From Thecaphora thlaspeos (taxonomy: Eukaryota; Basidiomycota; Ustilaginomycetes; Urocystidales; Glomosporiaceae), in contig UWYS01000017.1 of the NCBI GenBank assembly GCA_900291925.1, forward strand, positions 378,001 to 442,000: DNA of 64,000 nt, written 5' to 3'. Position numbers and translations under genes: made by a program. The notes beneath the pieces were generated by a model, which was not told where the DNA came from, did not search any database, and saw only the letters and a program-made list of their open reading frames with translations. Positions within the stretch are counted from its first letter, which is position 1; every line of letters begins with the position of its first letter. This document shows, piece by piece, positions 51,566-61,570 of this stretch.

Positions 51566-52612
51566 CTACCGCTTATCCTCACTCCACTCCTCGATCCTCA
51601 GGCTCTGCTCGCCCTCGACCTTCCTGACGGTATACCGGGTCAGGTCATACGTCGTATAGGCACTGCGACTGTACCTGGCCGCCTCACCATGCCTCTTCAA
51701 CCGACTAGCCTTGATGGCCTCAGCTCTATCCGTCCATATACACGTAGCCAGGTTCTCGCCCGTGTTCGGATCGGGACTACCGTACCAGTACATCAACAAT
51801 CCTCCGCTGTTGACGGCCTCTTCGTGCGCCAGCCTATCGGCTTCGTAAAAGGAGAGCGAATCCGATCTTGGTTTGCGAGCAGAGCGGAAGATGACGCCGT
51901 ACCATTCGGCTGAGAGGGGGAGGGGAAGAGGGGGAAGGAGATGCCAGTTGAAGACGCGTCGGATCGTCGAGATGACGGAGCGGGACGAGGTGAAGGCGGG
52001 GCAGAGGCTGGGCGCGGCGTCAACGCCTGAGGGTATCGGATGGGGAGGCAGAGGGATGGAGTTGTGCTGCTGATCCAGGTATCCGACGGCGTAGTCTGCC
52101 GTCAGAGGTCGAAAATGATGGAGGACCGTCCACAGCGCCAGACTGGCCGAATCGATCCGCGGTAGACGACTGCGGGTGTAAGGAACCTGCCTGCCCTGGA
52201 GATACTCGAATGCGTCGCGGTCGCGGTTGCGTGCGAAGCGCTCCTCTGTCTTGTCGTCTACGTCCTCCTTTAGCGACGAGCCGATGGGCAACCTGGACAA
52301 TATAGGAAGGAGGGTATCGAAGGTATTGTTCCTCGGTATGCTATCGAAGATGGCCGTTGAGGCTCCAGCGGGAACCTGTTGTTCTTGTTCGAGTGAGACT
52401 CCGGAGCTGTAAAGAGGGAGGGGCTTGGGAGTGTTGGTCCTACCCCTCTTTAGGGTCGGGGAGGAGGGAGGGGGGGGAGCTAGGGCGTGCGGGTCGATGG
52501 TGAAGTGTGAGCGGCCGATACGTCCTTTGAAGGTGTGGTACGCCTTGCCGTCTACCTCTGGCTGGAGGGGCGAGGAGATGTACAGCGTCGAAGATGGTTC
52601 ACGGCTGCTCAT
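51566..52612 (-). CDS. UPF0643-like conserved fungal protein
   Basis: A single exon encodes 348 residues from the ATG at 52612. The second half has the pattern I associate with the UPF0643 family: EWYGVIFRSARKPRSDSLSF, YEADRLAHEEAVNSGGLLMY, WYGSPDPNTGENLATCIWTD then EAIKASRLKRHGEAARYSRS and RYTVRKVEGEQSLRIEEW. The first half has a less conserved helical region (NNTFDTLLPILSRLPIG). Molecular function is unknown; the fold may relate to small alpha/beta barrels but no catalytic residues can be named. The family assignment is from remembered motifs and should be treated as likely, not certain. It is divergent from the DUF1772 gene across a 1.0-kb gap. Confidence 0.78.
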   Translation of the reverse strand: MSSREPSSTLYISSPLQPEVDGKAYHTFKGRIGRSHFTIDPHALAPPPPSSPTLKRGRTNTPKPLPLYSSGVSLEQEQQVPAGASTAIFDSIPRNNTFDTLLPILSRLPIGSSLKEDVDDKTEERFARNRDRDAFEYLQGRQVPYTRSRLPRIDSASLALWTVLHHFRPLTADYAVGYLDQQHNSIPLPPHPIPSGVDAAPSLCPAFTSSRSVISTIRRVFNWHLLPPLPLPLSAEWYGVIFRSARKPRSDSLSFYEADRLAHEEAVNSGGLLMYWYGSPDPNTGENLATCIWTDRAEAIKASRLKRHGEAARYSRSAYTTYDLTRYTVRKVEGEQSLRIEEWSEDKR

Positions 52613-53617
52613 TGTCGTCGTTGTGTCGCTGTGCGAGAGGAGAGCCGGTGGCTTTGGGGAGAGTAGGGTGGGAGGAGCTTTGGGTCAGATGCTATATGCC
52701 GCTTGGAAGATGTTGCCGGTAGCTGTTTGTCGCTGGACGATGAAGATGGCGAACGGTGGGAGGAAGGGGAACAGACGAGACCCTTCAGACCAAGCCAGCT
52801 TCTATTTGACCGTCTCTCCAGAGTTGCCCCCTCACGGACCTCTATGGCAGGCCGCCGACCGGGAGGTGGGCTCAGTCAGGCTCAAGCCTCACCACACGCT
52901 TACTCCCTCTCCCAGCTGGCTGAATGGCGTAACAGTAGCGCATACATGTTCGGACTGGCAAGCTTGACTCCAAGCCAACATGTTGGCTGGCGAGTCAGAC
53001 AGAAGACGTGCGAAGAACTGTAGCATACAGTGGGTCGGGATGCCGAATTGTGGCTGAGACGTCGTGGACGATGACAGCTTGTTGGCCCGATGGCGCAGTG
53101 AGCGCAGGGTGGCGCAATATGAATCTGGTCTTGACGTGCTATTGCGTGCTCCGCATCCCCTTGCCTCTCGTTGACATCGCCCATCGACTTGCGACTTGCT
53201 TGATTCATACGGAAGACAGACTCTAGTTTGTCAAAGAGCAAAGACCCATTTGTCGAAGCGATCGCTTTGGAACATGATCGATAGTGCGGCCGACGGAGCG
53301 CATGATACAGTAACCGCCACACTGTACGGCCTATCCCGTATGGGTGGGTGAGCGTAGGTCCGACGCGACCCGACGTCCAAGCACTCCGTCGCATTTCGCC
53401 AAAGTCGGGTCGGAGACGTGGAAGCAGCGTCCACACCAGCGTACTCCTCGTCGTTGTGGCTGCGTCGGTATTCATGCTTCCATCCCGGCGGGAGCGACCT
53501 CAACGCTGGCCTGCGCCGATATGATGAATAATAATGTCGACGTATCGTAGCTTACCCCCTGACTTTCTTGTCTTTATCCAACCATCTCTCCGCCATCCAA
53601 CCGCACCAACGTCGACC
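52613..53617. other. Intergenic, divergent promoter region
   Basis: This 1.0-kb gap separates the divergent UPF0643 and DUF1772 starts. Frames on both strands are short, overlapping and without motifs. No gene is seen. Confidence 0.55.
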
Positions 53618-54323
53618 ATGTCTCTCTCCTCCATCGTAGCTCTCGGTCTCGCTTTCTCTGGCGTTTCTGTCGGTGCGTCTTCGTCGTACACTCGCACGTT
53701 GATGCTCCATGATCGTCTCTTCTCTTTACACTGACACTTAGAATGTCCCTGCATTTCCCCCTTTCTCGCCATCAGGTCTGATGCTGAGCTATCTACTGAT
53801 CTACAACCAGGCGTTCCTGCGCAACGGCGGCAAGACAAACCTCGACATGCTGCAACGTCTCGACGTCTGGGCTCGTGGCTACGAACACGGTAAATTCACA
53901 AACGCACCCTTTGCCGCTGGCACGGCCATAGCCTTCCTCTCCACGCACTTCTTCAAGAACCGTCTGAACGTCTCGGAACAGAGGATCAATTTGTGTGCTC
54001 TTGCTGGTGTGGCTAGTCTGCTAATCGTGCCTTTTACCGCGAGTTCTGCCGTCCAACCCCTTACGTCGTCGATGGCATGACAGACAGACAGAGCGAGCTG
54101 ACGAGAGAATCATTGCTGTTTCGGAATCGAACAGGTGGTCGTCATCAAGCCGGTCAATGATCGTCTGTACGGACACCTCGATGTGGCGACAAACGACAAG
54201 GCCAGCGTAAAGGTCGATGAGGTCGAGCGTCTTTTAGCTACGTGGCAGACGCTGCACAACGTCAGGGTCGCTCTGTCCCTCGTCAGTCTCGCTATGGGCT
54301 TCTACGCTACGTTCGGTGTCTAA
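53618..54323 (+). CDS. DUF1772 / anthrone oxygenase-like membrane protein
   Basis: Exons 53618-53672, 53776-54038 and 54135-54323 give 168 residues, the usual size of the family. Four transmembrane helices are predictable: MSLSSIVALGLAFSGVSVGL, an internal helix around NAPFAAGTAIAFLSTHFF, LCALAGVASLLIVPFT and VRVALSLVSLAMGFYATFGV. The family landmark PFT-VVVIKPVNDRLY (P-[YF]-T then P-x-N-x-x-L) is produced only if the second intron starts with GC (ACC|GCGAGT) and ends AACAG, a GC-AG intron. DUF1772 members include fungal anthrone oxygenases of polyketide clusters, but most are uncharacterised and no polyketide synthase is nearby, so a role in secondary metabolism is not implied here. Confidence 0.82.
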
Positions 54324-54570
54324 GCTGTCTTTACCAGCTTTACGTGGTATCTCAATGAAGTGACTCGGCAATCTCCAGTCGGCGACGTCAAGAGAACGAG
54401 GGAAGTGCGGTCGTTCTAGTCTCAGTCGCAGAGGCCAAGGCTGAAAGGAGATGAGAGTGCTGCATTCCGTCGTATACGGATCCTTCCGAGCTGTTAGGGA
54501 CCAGCTCGTTTCTATTTTGGCGATCAACGCCACGCTGGGCAAGACTTCAGCGGTTTTTTTACGGCCTTCA
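54324..54570. other. Short convergent 3' region
   Basis: The stops of the DUF1772 gene and the GH28 pseudogene face each other 247 bp apart. No gene is seen. Confidence 0.6.
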
Positions 54571-56103
54571 TCAGGCAGTGACGACGCTCCTCCTCGACCG
54601 CTTGGCACACGCCTTGATCTGCGCCAGACCCTTTCCACACGCTTTGACAATCGTGATCACGGGCGTCCTCCCGCCTTCCTTTCCGATGACGACGTTTTCA
54701 AACAGCATATTCTTCATCGGAGCAGTTAGCGATTCGTTGAGGAGTACGGTGGCTCTCGTTGTGCTATCGCCCGTTCCGCTCCGGTTCCTGAATGTAAAGT
54801 CGCTTATCTGCAACGTGCTCGGGGAGGAGTTGGCGTCGGGTGTATCGAGGCTTCCTCCAGTCCAGTACGGATCGATGACAATCGGCTTGGCGACGTTGTC
54901 CAGCGTCACATTCTCCATTGTCACGTTGCGAATCACGCCCGTGGCGCTAGGGTAGCTCTTGGTGTACTGTCCAGCCGTCGCGTCGATCAGAGTAACATCG
55001 GTGGCGTAGATGTTGGTGATGTTAAAGACGCCGCCCTTGCCGACGCTGCCGATGCCGATACCGTAGCCGTGTCGGATGGTGACGTTGCGAATGGTGACAT
55101 CGTGCGCGGGTGACTTCATCACGAAGTTGGCGGAGGAGACGAGGCGAAGCGAGGCGCCAAGTGTAGGCATCGATGGTCAGTGTCCCTTACTACCATCGTG
55201 CGGTAGCGAGCCGTGGCGAAGGACTCACGAATCATCGCCATTGGTGATGTCCATGTTGCTGATATGGCAGTTGGTACAGCTGATATCGACGCCGTCCGTC
55301 GTCCCCTTGTACGGCGGTGGCGAGGAGAGGACCATATCGTGGACGTTCATCCCGCTGCACTCCGACAGACCCAGGAAAAACATCGGCGCATCGTCCAGAT
55401 GCACATGGGCCACCTCGCTATCGCTACATTTGAAGAAATTCACCAGCCTCGGTCGGTTGTTCTTGAGACCGTTGGCACGCCATTTGACGCCACCGCCGAT
55501 GAAGGATCCTTTGCCCGTAAAGAAGATTCGTTGCGCGTACAGAAATTGGACCATGGGTCCACCGCCGATGCTCTCGTCGTAGGGCAACGTGACGGTACCG
55601 TCCCACCGGAAGGTGTAATCGCTGCCCTTTTATAGTTGGACGTGCGTGCGCAGCATCCAGTTGTCAGAGGGGATGAGGAGGATCTTGTCGGCGCTACCAC
55701 CGGACATGATACACTGCTCGAACGCCGATGTGTTGGCGGGCCCGACGTCCGAACCGGCCTTGGTAGCGTAGTTGACAATGCTGCATACCTTCTTGCCCCA
55801 TCCGCCGACACCGGACTGCGATGCAGACGAGGATGACGAGGAGCTCTGGACGACGGTAGCCGGGGCGGCAGCGGCGGCGGCGATGGCGACATTCTTGGCG
55901 GCCGTATCGGACGAGCCGGTGGACGTCGACGCGCTGTTGGCAGCAGCGCCTACGACTGTGTTGTCGTTGGCGGTCTTGACGTGCTTGTGCGAGCCATGAC
56001 GGTGGTGGTGGCGACTAGAGGCTGCGCAGTGCTCGGCGAAGACGGGAAGGAGAGCGCACAGCAGCACGACCAGCGTACTGAGGCGGAGGATGAGCTTCAT
56101 CAT
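54571..56103 (-). pseudogene. GH28 polygalacturonase-like, likely inactivated
   Basis: The start at 56103 (MMKLILRLSTLVVLLCALLP, signal peptide) is followed by a His-rich and Ser/Ala-rich linker and the GH28 N-terminus WGKKVCSIVNYATKAGSDVG then ILLIPSDNWMLRTHVQL. An in-frame TAA (55632-55630) comes next, and the same frame continues KGSDYTFRWDGTVTLPYDES, where the family normally reads on. Later motifs are TDGVDISCTNCHISNMDITN then GDD (first catalytic block) and RHGYGIGIGSVGKGG (HG block). After GDD a consensus donor gtgagt begins an intron, but no AG lies at a position that restores the frame of RLVSSANFVMKSP; the expected acceptor region reads CACTTGG. Two independent lesions suggest a pseudogene, though assembly error or unusual splicing remain possible. 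The intact enzyme would cleave pectin outside the cell. Confidence 0.72.
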
Positions 56104-57804
56104 GGACAGCCGCGTAGCCAGAAGAAGGAGGGGAAAGAGGGAAAAGCGGGGAGCGAAGTCGTGAACAGCGAGGATTGGCATTGGCACGTTTGGTCCAGAC
56201 CTTATAGGCGTTTGCCAGTGCGTCGTGTGCCGACGGGCGACGTGGGCGTCTGAGGCCGCCGATCACGCCGCGGGTGGCTTGCTGCTGCCCGCCGACCTCT
56301 CTCTCCTGCCTCCTTTCCCCCATCACCTCTTTCTCCCAGCCTCCGGCCGCTTGTAGACACGTTTTGCTGCCCGCCCACCTCCCTTCTCGCTCCTGTTGGT
56401 GCGCTCGTCCGCCCGCCGTACGGCGGGCTGGGAGCCTCCGAGCTCAGAGGCCTCGCCCTTCTGCCCGCATCCCCCATGAATCTATGCCTGTTTGTCCGTC
56501 CTGCGGCGCGAGAGGCAAGCCTGGGATTGTGTCGAGGCGCTCGTCGACCAGCCGGGGTAGGAAGAGTACAGAGAGCATAGTAGCAGCAGGCACGAGCGTC
56601 TTCTTCTGCCCAGCTTGTCGTGGTCTGAACTGCTTCACCTGCACCGTTGTTGGGCATGAGCCAGACGCTGTAGGTATCTCCTGAGCGTTGTCCTGACCAT
56701 ACATGGTGCTGCTGCTTCACGTTCGTACGCTTGTCTGAGCGGGGGGACAAGCCAAAGATCAGCGAAACCTTGCTGATCCATGATACTACTGTGGGGATCT
56801 GCATTCACGAGTGCCGGCGACCAGCCTGCGCGCACGCGAGCACGCCCATAGCCCACAGCCTGCCAACCATGGCGCTAACTACAGTCGCCCTTGGTTGCCA
56901 TGATCAGCCTTGTTGGTTCGACCAAGATTGCCGTATGTGACTATGGCACGGTGAGCTGTGCGTAGTCAACGTCAGGCTCAGTCGTAATGTGCCTTCGAAT
57001 GGTTGGACGTCAAGTACGTAAGGTCGCTCGACGCCGACAGTCTTGGTGAAGGGCTTCGCTTTTTGCCGTCGTTCGACCATGGGTGCTGACATGCGGGCAA
57101 CAGCGGTCGGCGCGCGCCCGGCCGCAGATATCGGAAGAGGTTGAGAGATTTGCGCGCCGTCGTCCGGATCCTCGCGCAGTTCTGGGAGTACGTGCCTGCA
57201 GGCGTCGGCGCAGTCAAGAAGAGCAGACGACGCGTTCTGCACGCGAGCCGAGTCGCTCCGGACGCAACAAGGTGTTTCGAAGTCCTTGCGACTGGTCCTG
57301 GTTGACGTGTCAGAGTACCGTCCTGCTCAGTCCATGTCACAGCAACGTTGTCATGCCGCTGCTGAGCGACACTGCCTCCGTCCGCAAGGGATGGCTACCT
57401 GCTTGCTTACCGGCTGATGGCTTCCGCTTTCTAAACTGCAAGAGTGGGATCGTGCGCTCCTTCCTAGGTCAGGGCCCACGGGGGAAAAGAAGGTGCTCTG
57501 CATTCCTGTGTCAGCGTTCTTTACTACTGCAGGGTAAGAGGAGGAGAGAGTGTGGGGGGAGACGCGTAGGCGAGCCACGCTGTTGAGTGTATTACAAAGG
57601 GACTTAGTTGCCGCTGTGGCAGATGCAAAACGAAGGTGTGCGAGCAAGTCTACGATTCGGGGCGATGGTGCTGTCATGCCGCATCTAGCTGCCAGGGTGG
57701 GTGACCTGCCGGATGGTGGCCGTGCTGCTGGCTGTTGAACGGTCAGAGCTCATCGAACAAGTCGAGACCGTCGAGCGAAGAGTGATGCGCGGCGCCGCCG
57801 ACAA
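56104..57804. other. Intergenic region upstream of the GH28 pseudogene
   Basis: This 1.7-kb stretch lies between the GH28 start and the shugoshin stop (same strand). Several 60-200-codon frames overlap on both strands without motifs. It should include the shugoshin 3' region and the GH28 promoter. No gene is supported. Confidence 0.5.
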
Positions 57805-60800
57805 TCATGTTGACGATGACGTGAGCGACGAGGAAGAAGGTGTCGCGGTTGCTGCCGCTGCGCCAGTGGGAGGTGCGGACGATAAAGGCTGGCCGGAAGA
57901 GACAGTCCGTGGCGCCGTCGCCACCTGCGAGGACGAGAGGGCTCGGGCGCCGGAGCGGGGCGTTGCGTCGCTAACCGCGGCCCGCTTTAGGCTTGGCATC
58001 GAGCGCGACGGATTCGGTCCGGGCTTAGTCGCCGAGGTTCGCGCTGCAGAGGATGGTGGTAGTCCCGCCGAAACTCCCGCTGTCCCCACACCTGTCACTG
58101 CTGCCGCCGTTGCTGAGGGTGCCGCGCCCGCTGCAGCGGACTGTGCAGCCGCAGCGGCAATGGTCGAGGCTTGTTTCATTGTCGTCGTCCTGGCCAGCGC
58201 CGAGGTTGACGAAGCCGAAGCGGGGCGGACAGCGACCGAAGTGTGGCTACTCGAGCTGTTGCTGTTGCTCGAGGTGATCGACAGTGCCGGGCTCGATCGG
58301 CCCGAGCTGGTCGTCGCCGTAGCGAGGCTGCTGGTCGAGGCGGAGGGCCTCAGCACCTTGACGGTGCCCAGCAGCGGTGATGACCGCAGGACCGGGCTGT
58401 TGGTAGACGGCAGGCTCTTGGTCCTCATCTGTGGTGTCGATGACCCGCCACCGCCTGCGAGCCCAGCCGAGCGCGGCTGGTTCGTCAGAGCTGCGTGGAG
58501 GCCGCCGCGCTGCAGGCCCGCCGTGTTATTCCCGCTCGCCTTGCCGAGGCTCGAGGAGCCAGAAGCGGTCGCCGTTGTCGGCGAGGAGCTGCTGCTGGGT
58601 AGGCTAGACAGGTTCGTGCTGCTGCTGCGGGGCCGCGACGTCGGTGCGCTATTGCCCGCACTCTTGGGCCGCTCGCCAGTCTTGACGGTGACGGCGGTCA
58701 GCCTAGCCGCAGACAGGCGCCTGGTTGTCACTGTCCGTGTCGGCGGAGGCTTGACCGCGGCAACAGCGGCGGAGGTGCTGGCGCCGTCAGAAGATTCAAC
58801 CGGTCGCGAGCTCGAGGCTTGTGTCGGCGTGGTATTTTGGCTGGCATCTGGTGGACTGCGCCGGCTCATTTGCGCACTGCTCCCCGGCGCCTCCTTCGGC
58901 GTCCGATCACTGTCGGCGGCGATAGCATCGGAGCTGCTCGATGTAGTCAGGCCGAGCGAATTGGTAGCGGCAAGACTGGAAGCGCTGGCCGCCCTGGGTG
59001 GCAGCGTGGTCGAAGGCCGCCGCAACGAAGGCCGCCGACCTCCTTCAATTCCGAGTTCCTCGGCCGACGACGACGATTGGATGCTGCCCGAGGAGCCCGA
59101 CTTGGTCATACCGCCCGATCCGCTCGGTTGGTAGTCTTCATCATCGTCGTCATCATCGCGGCCGTCGCGGCTGTCGGTATCGAGGTGGTTTTCGTGGTTC
59201 TCGAGAGTGCTCAGGGCGCCCATGGCGGTCTCGAGTTCGTCCATGTCGCCCACATCGCTAACACTCAGCGCTCTCGACTCGTCGTCAGAGGTATCAGTGT
59301 TGGACTCAGTCCTCCAGAACCGCTTCGTCGAGCTCGCTTCCTCCGAGCCGTCCCCGATCGCCTGCTGTGACGTCCGCTTGCGCGTCGACCGGGGACGAGG
59401 TGGGTTGGTCTCGAACAGGTCGGCCAGGCTGGCGCTCCCACCTTCGACGTTGCCATCCTCATCGTCCGGGCCGCTGCGCCTAGTGGAGGGCCGCCCATCC
59501 CCGTCATCGTCGCTGTCCCTCGACGCGGCGGCCTCGCGCTGCTTGCGGAGGTCGTGAAGATTGCCGCTGTTGCCGGCTCGCCGAATCGACGACAAGGATA
59601 AGGACGAAGGCGTGGCGTGGCGCGAGGACGGCGCGCTTGATCCGGGCGTCGCCGGGATCAGATCGACCGGGTCGGGTTTGCGCATCTTTGTGTTGAGTTT
59701 AGGCAGCGCGTAGTTGACGCTTTTACGGGTCCGGCGCGTCCGTCCGAACGCTGCATCCGCCTCGGACGCCATCGACGGTCCGTTGGCCGGCCCAGCAGCA
59801 GCGCCGGTCGAGGTGTCCGAGGCCAACGAGGGCGAGACGGGTAGCTTCCTCGAGCTGGGAGGAGTGTGGCACGCCTCGGCGTCGTGCGAGGTCATCTTAC
59901 GCTTGGTTCCGCCGCCGCCAGGCGTTGAGGGCTCCCTCGGCCCCAGATCCTCGAGGCTCGCCTTCTTGGAGACCAGCGCTGGTTCCATCTTCTGCCGTCT
60001 CGCCTTGCGCCGCATCGGCTGGAGAAAGCCGCCCTTGATCTCGACGGCATCTTCCCGCCGTTGCTCTGGAGTGTGCTTGACGCCGTTGGTCACCTCGCGC
60101 AGGATCGACGATGTCGTCATCAAGCCTGCAGACAGGATGGGTCCGGCTATGGCCCTCTGGTCTAGCGGCAGCGGCGGCGAGACGACTGTGCTGTCGCCTT
60201 CATTTCCGGCGTCGTCATAGAGCCCCGTGACGTGCGATGACGCGTCGGCCTGGGCTACGACAACGTCGTCGTTGTGTTCGTTGGCGCTTCGAGCGGCACC
60301 TCCTTGACCGCGCTTGTCTGCTGCTTCGTCTTCGCCGCCGTCCTCAGTCAGGTTGGGGGGCGAGAGAAGCCCACTCTGGCGGCGACTGGACCGCCTCGCT
60401 GTCCTCCGCGACGCATGACCCCTCTCCTCGTGCTGCGCCCTGAGCGCGACTTGGATGTCTGCGTCCAGGTCCGCCTGGCGGATCGCGACCATCGGAGGTA
60501 CGGCGTCATCGCCGCCCTCATCTGCGAAGCTGGGCGGGTTGGGCCGCCATTCAGGCGTCGAGCCGTCCCGCGATGCCGCTGCGATGGCGTCCTCGAGGTC
60601 CATTGGGAGGCCGGGACTGCTCATGGGCGACGGCGGACCGCCGACGTCAAAGAGGGAATCCCTCTGGATCGTGTGGAAGCCGCCGTCTCCCCGCGTTCCT
60701 TCGAAGCCGTTGCCGCCACCCAACATCGGCGTGTCCTGGCGGTTCAGCAGCCAATCGGCACGTTGCTGCCGCGGTGCTCTGTATGATACCCGACCGACGG

Positions 60801-61570
60801 CGGCGGCTTCGTGCTGAATCCCGTGCTGCTGCTGCTGCTGCTCCTCCTCCTCTCCTTCGCCCTCCATCAGGTCGACCAAATGAGGATCGGGGGCCCGGGC
60901 GACGGATCTGACGACGCCGGCGGGCAGTGCCGATGAACCAAGGTTGATGCGGTTGCCCGACCGCAAGTGAGGTTCTGGCCCAACGCTAGACATGTCGAGC
61001 CCAAGGCCCTCGAATTGGCCGCTAGGGTCTGAGTTGCGGAGGCTGCCGTTGATGGTCGCCAAGCTTCGTCCGATGACGTCCCAGCCAGTCTGGACGCACT
61101 CGACGACGTGCTCGAGGCGGTTGACCTTGGCCCGCAGCCCAATCGAGGAGAGGGCCTGCGCCTCGCGCTCGGACTCTAGCGCTTCAATTTTGGTCTCGAG
61201 CTCGCGGATCCGCATCTGGGCTAGCGCATTGGTCTTGATGACCTCGCGGTTCTGCGCTATGTGCTTCCGCTTGACTGTAGAGAGGCGGAAGTAGTTCGGA
61301 AACACCTGATGTTCAGCACGTCAACGGCAGCGCCAGGACGATGACGCTCGAACCTCGACGCCGACTGACGATATACTCACATGCCTCAAAGTTCTCGAGG
61401 ATATGCTCGACGTTAGGTAGGACAAAGGAAGAGGTCCTACCGACACTACCGGCGCTCTCGCCGCCACGTCCATCTTGAAGGCCAGCCCCGGGGATGCCGG
61501 GATTGCTATTGGTCGCTTGCTCGTGGAGACTCGCACTTAGGCGAGCCTCTCTGCGCGTGGCCGGAGCCAT
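57805..61570 (-). CDS. SGO1: Shugoshin, protector of centromeric cohesin
   Basis: Exons 61570-61370 and 61305-57805 give about 1233 residues, long for the family because of large Ser/Thr/Ala-rich low-complexity regions. The N-terminus has LPNVEHILENFEA, then the shugoshin coiled coil (RKHIAQNREVIKTNALAQMR then IRELETKIEALESEREA), which binds PP2A-B56. Far downstream the basic Shugoshin C-terminal motif appears: RRTRKSVNYALPKLNTKMRK then PDPVDLIPATP, which binds phosphorylated H2A at centromeres. The C-terminal 400 residues are disordered and Ser-rich. The exon junction is uncertain: the donor gtcagt at 61369 keeps the frame, whereas the stronger-looking gtgagt at 61380 does not. Shugoshin keeps Rec8 or Scc1 cohesin dephosphorylated and so protected from separase. 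Confidence 0.85.

Noticed and set aside
53618..54323. Anthrone oxygenase as evidence for a polyketide cluster
   Set aside because: No polyketide synthase, thioesterase or cluster regulator lies in the window; the family is mostly uncharacterised.
57701..59134. 477-codon plus-strand frame
   Set aside because: It is the complement of the Ser/Ala-rich shugoshin tail; its Val/Ala/Glu-rich composition is a mirror effect.
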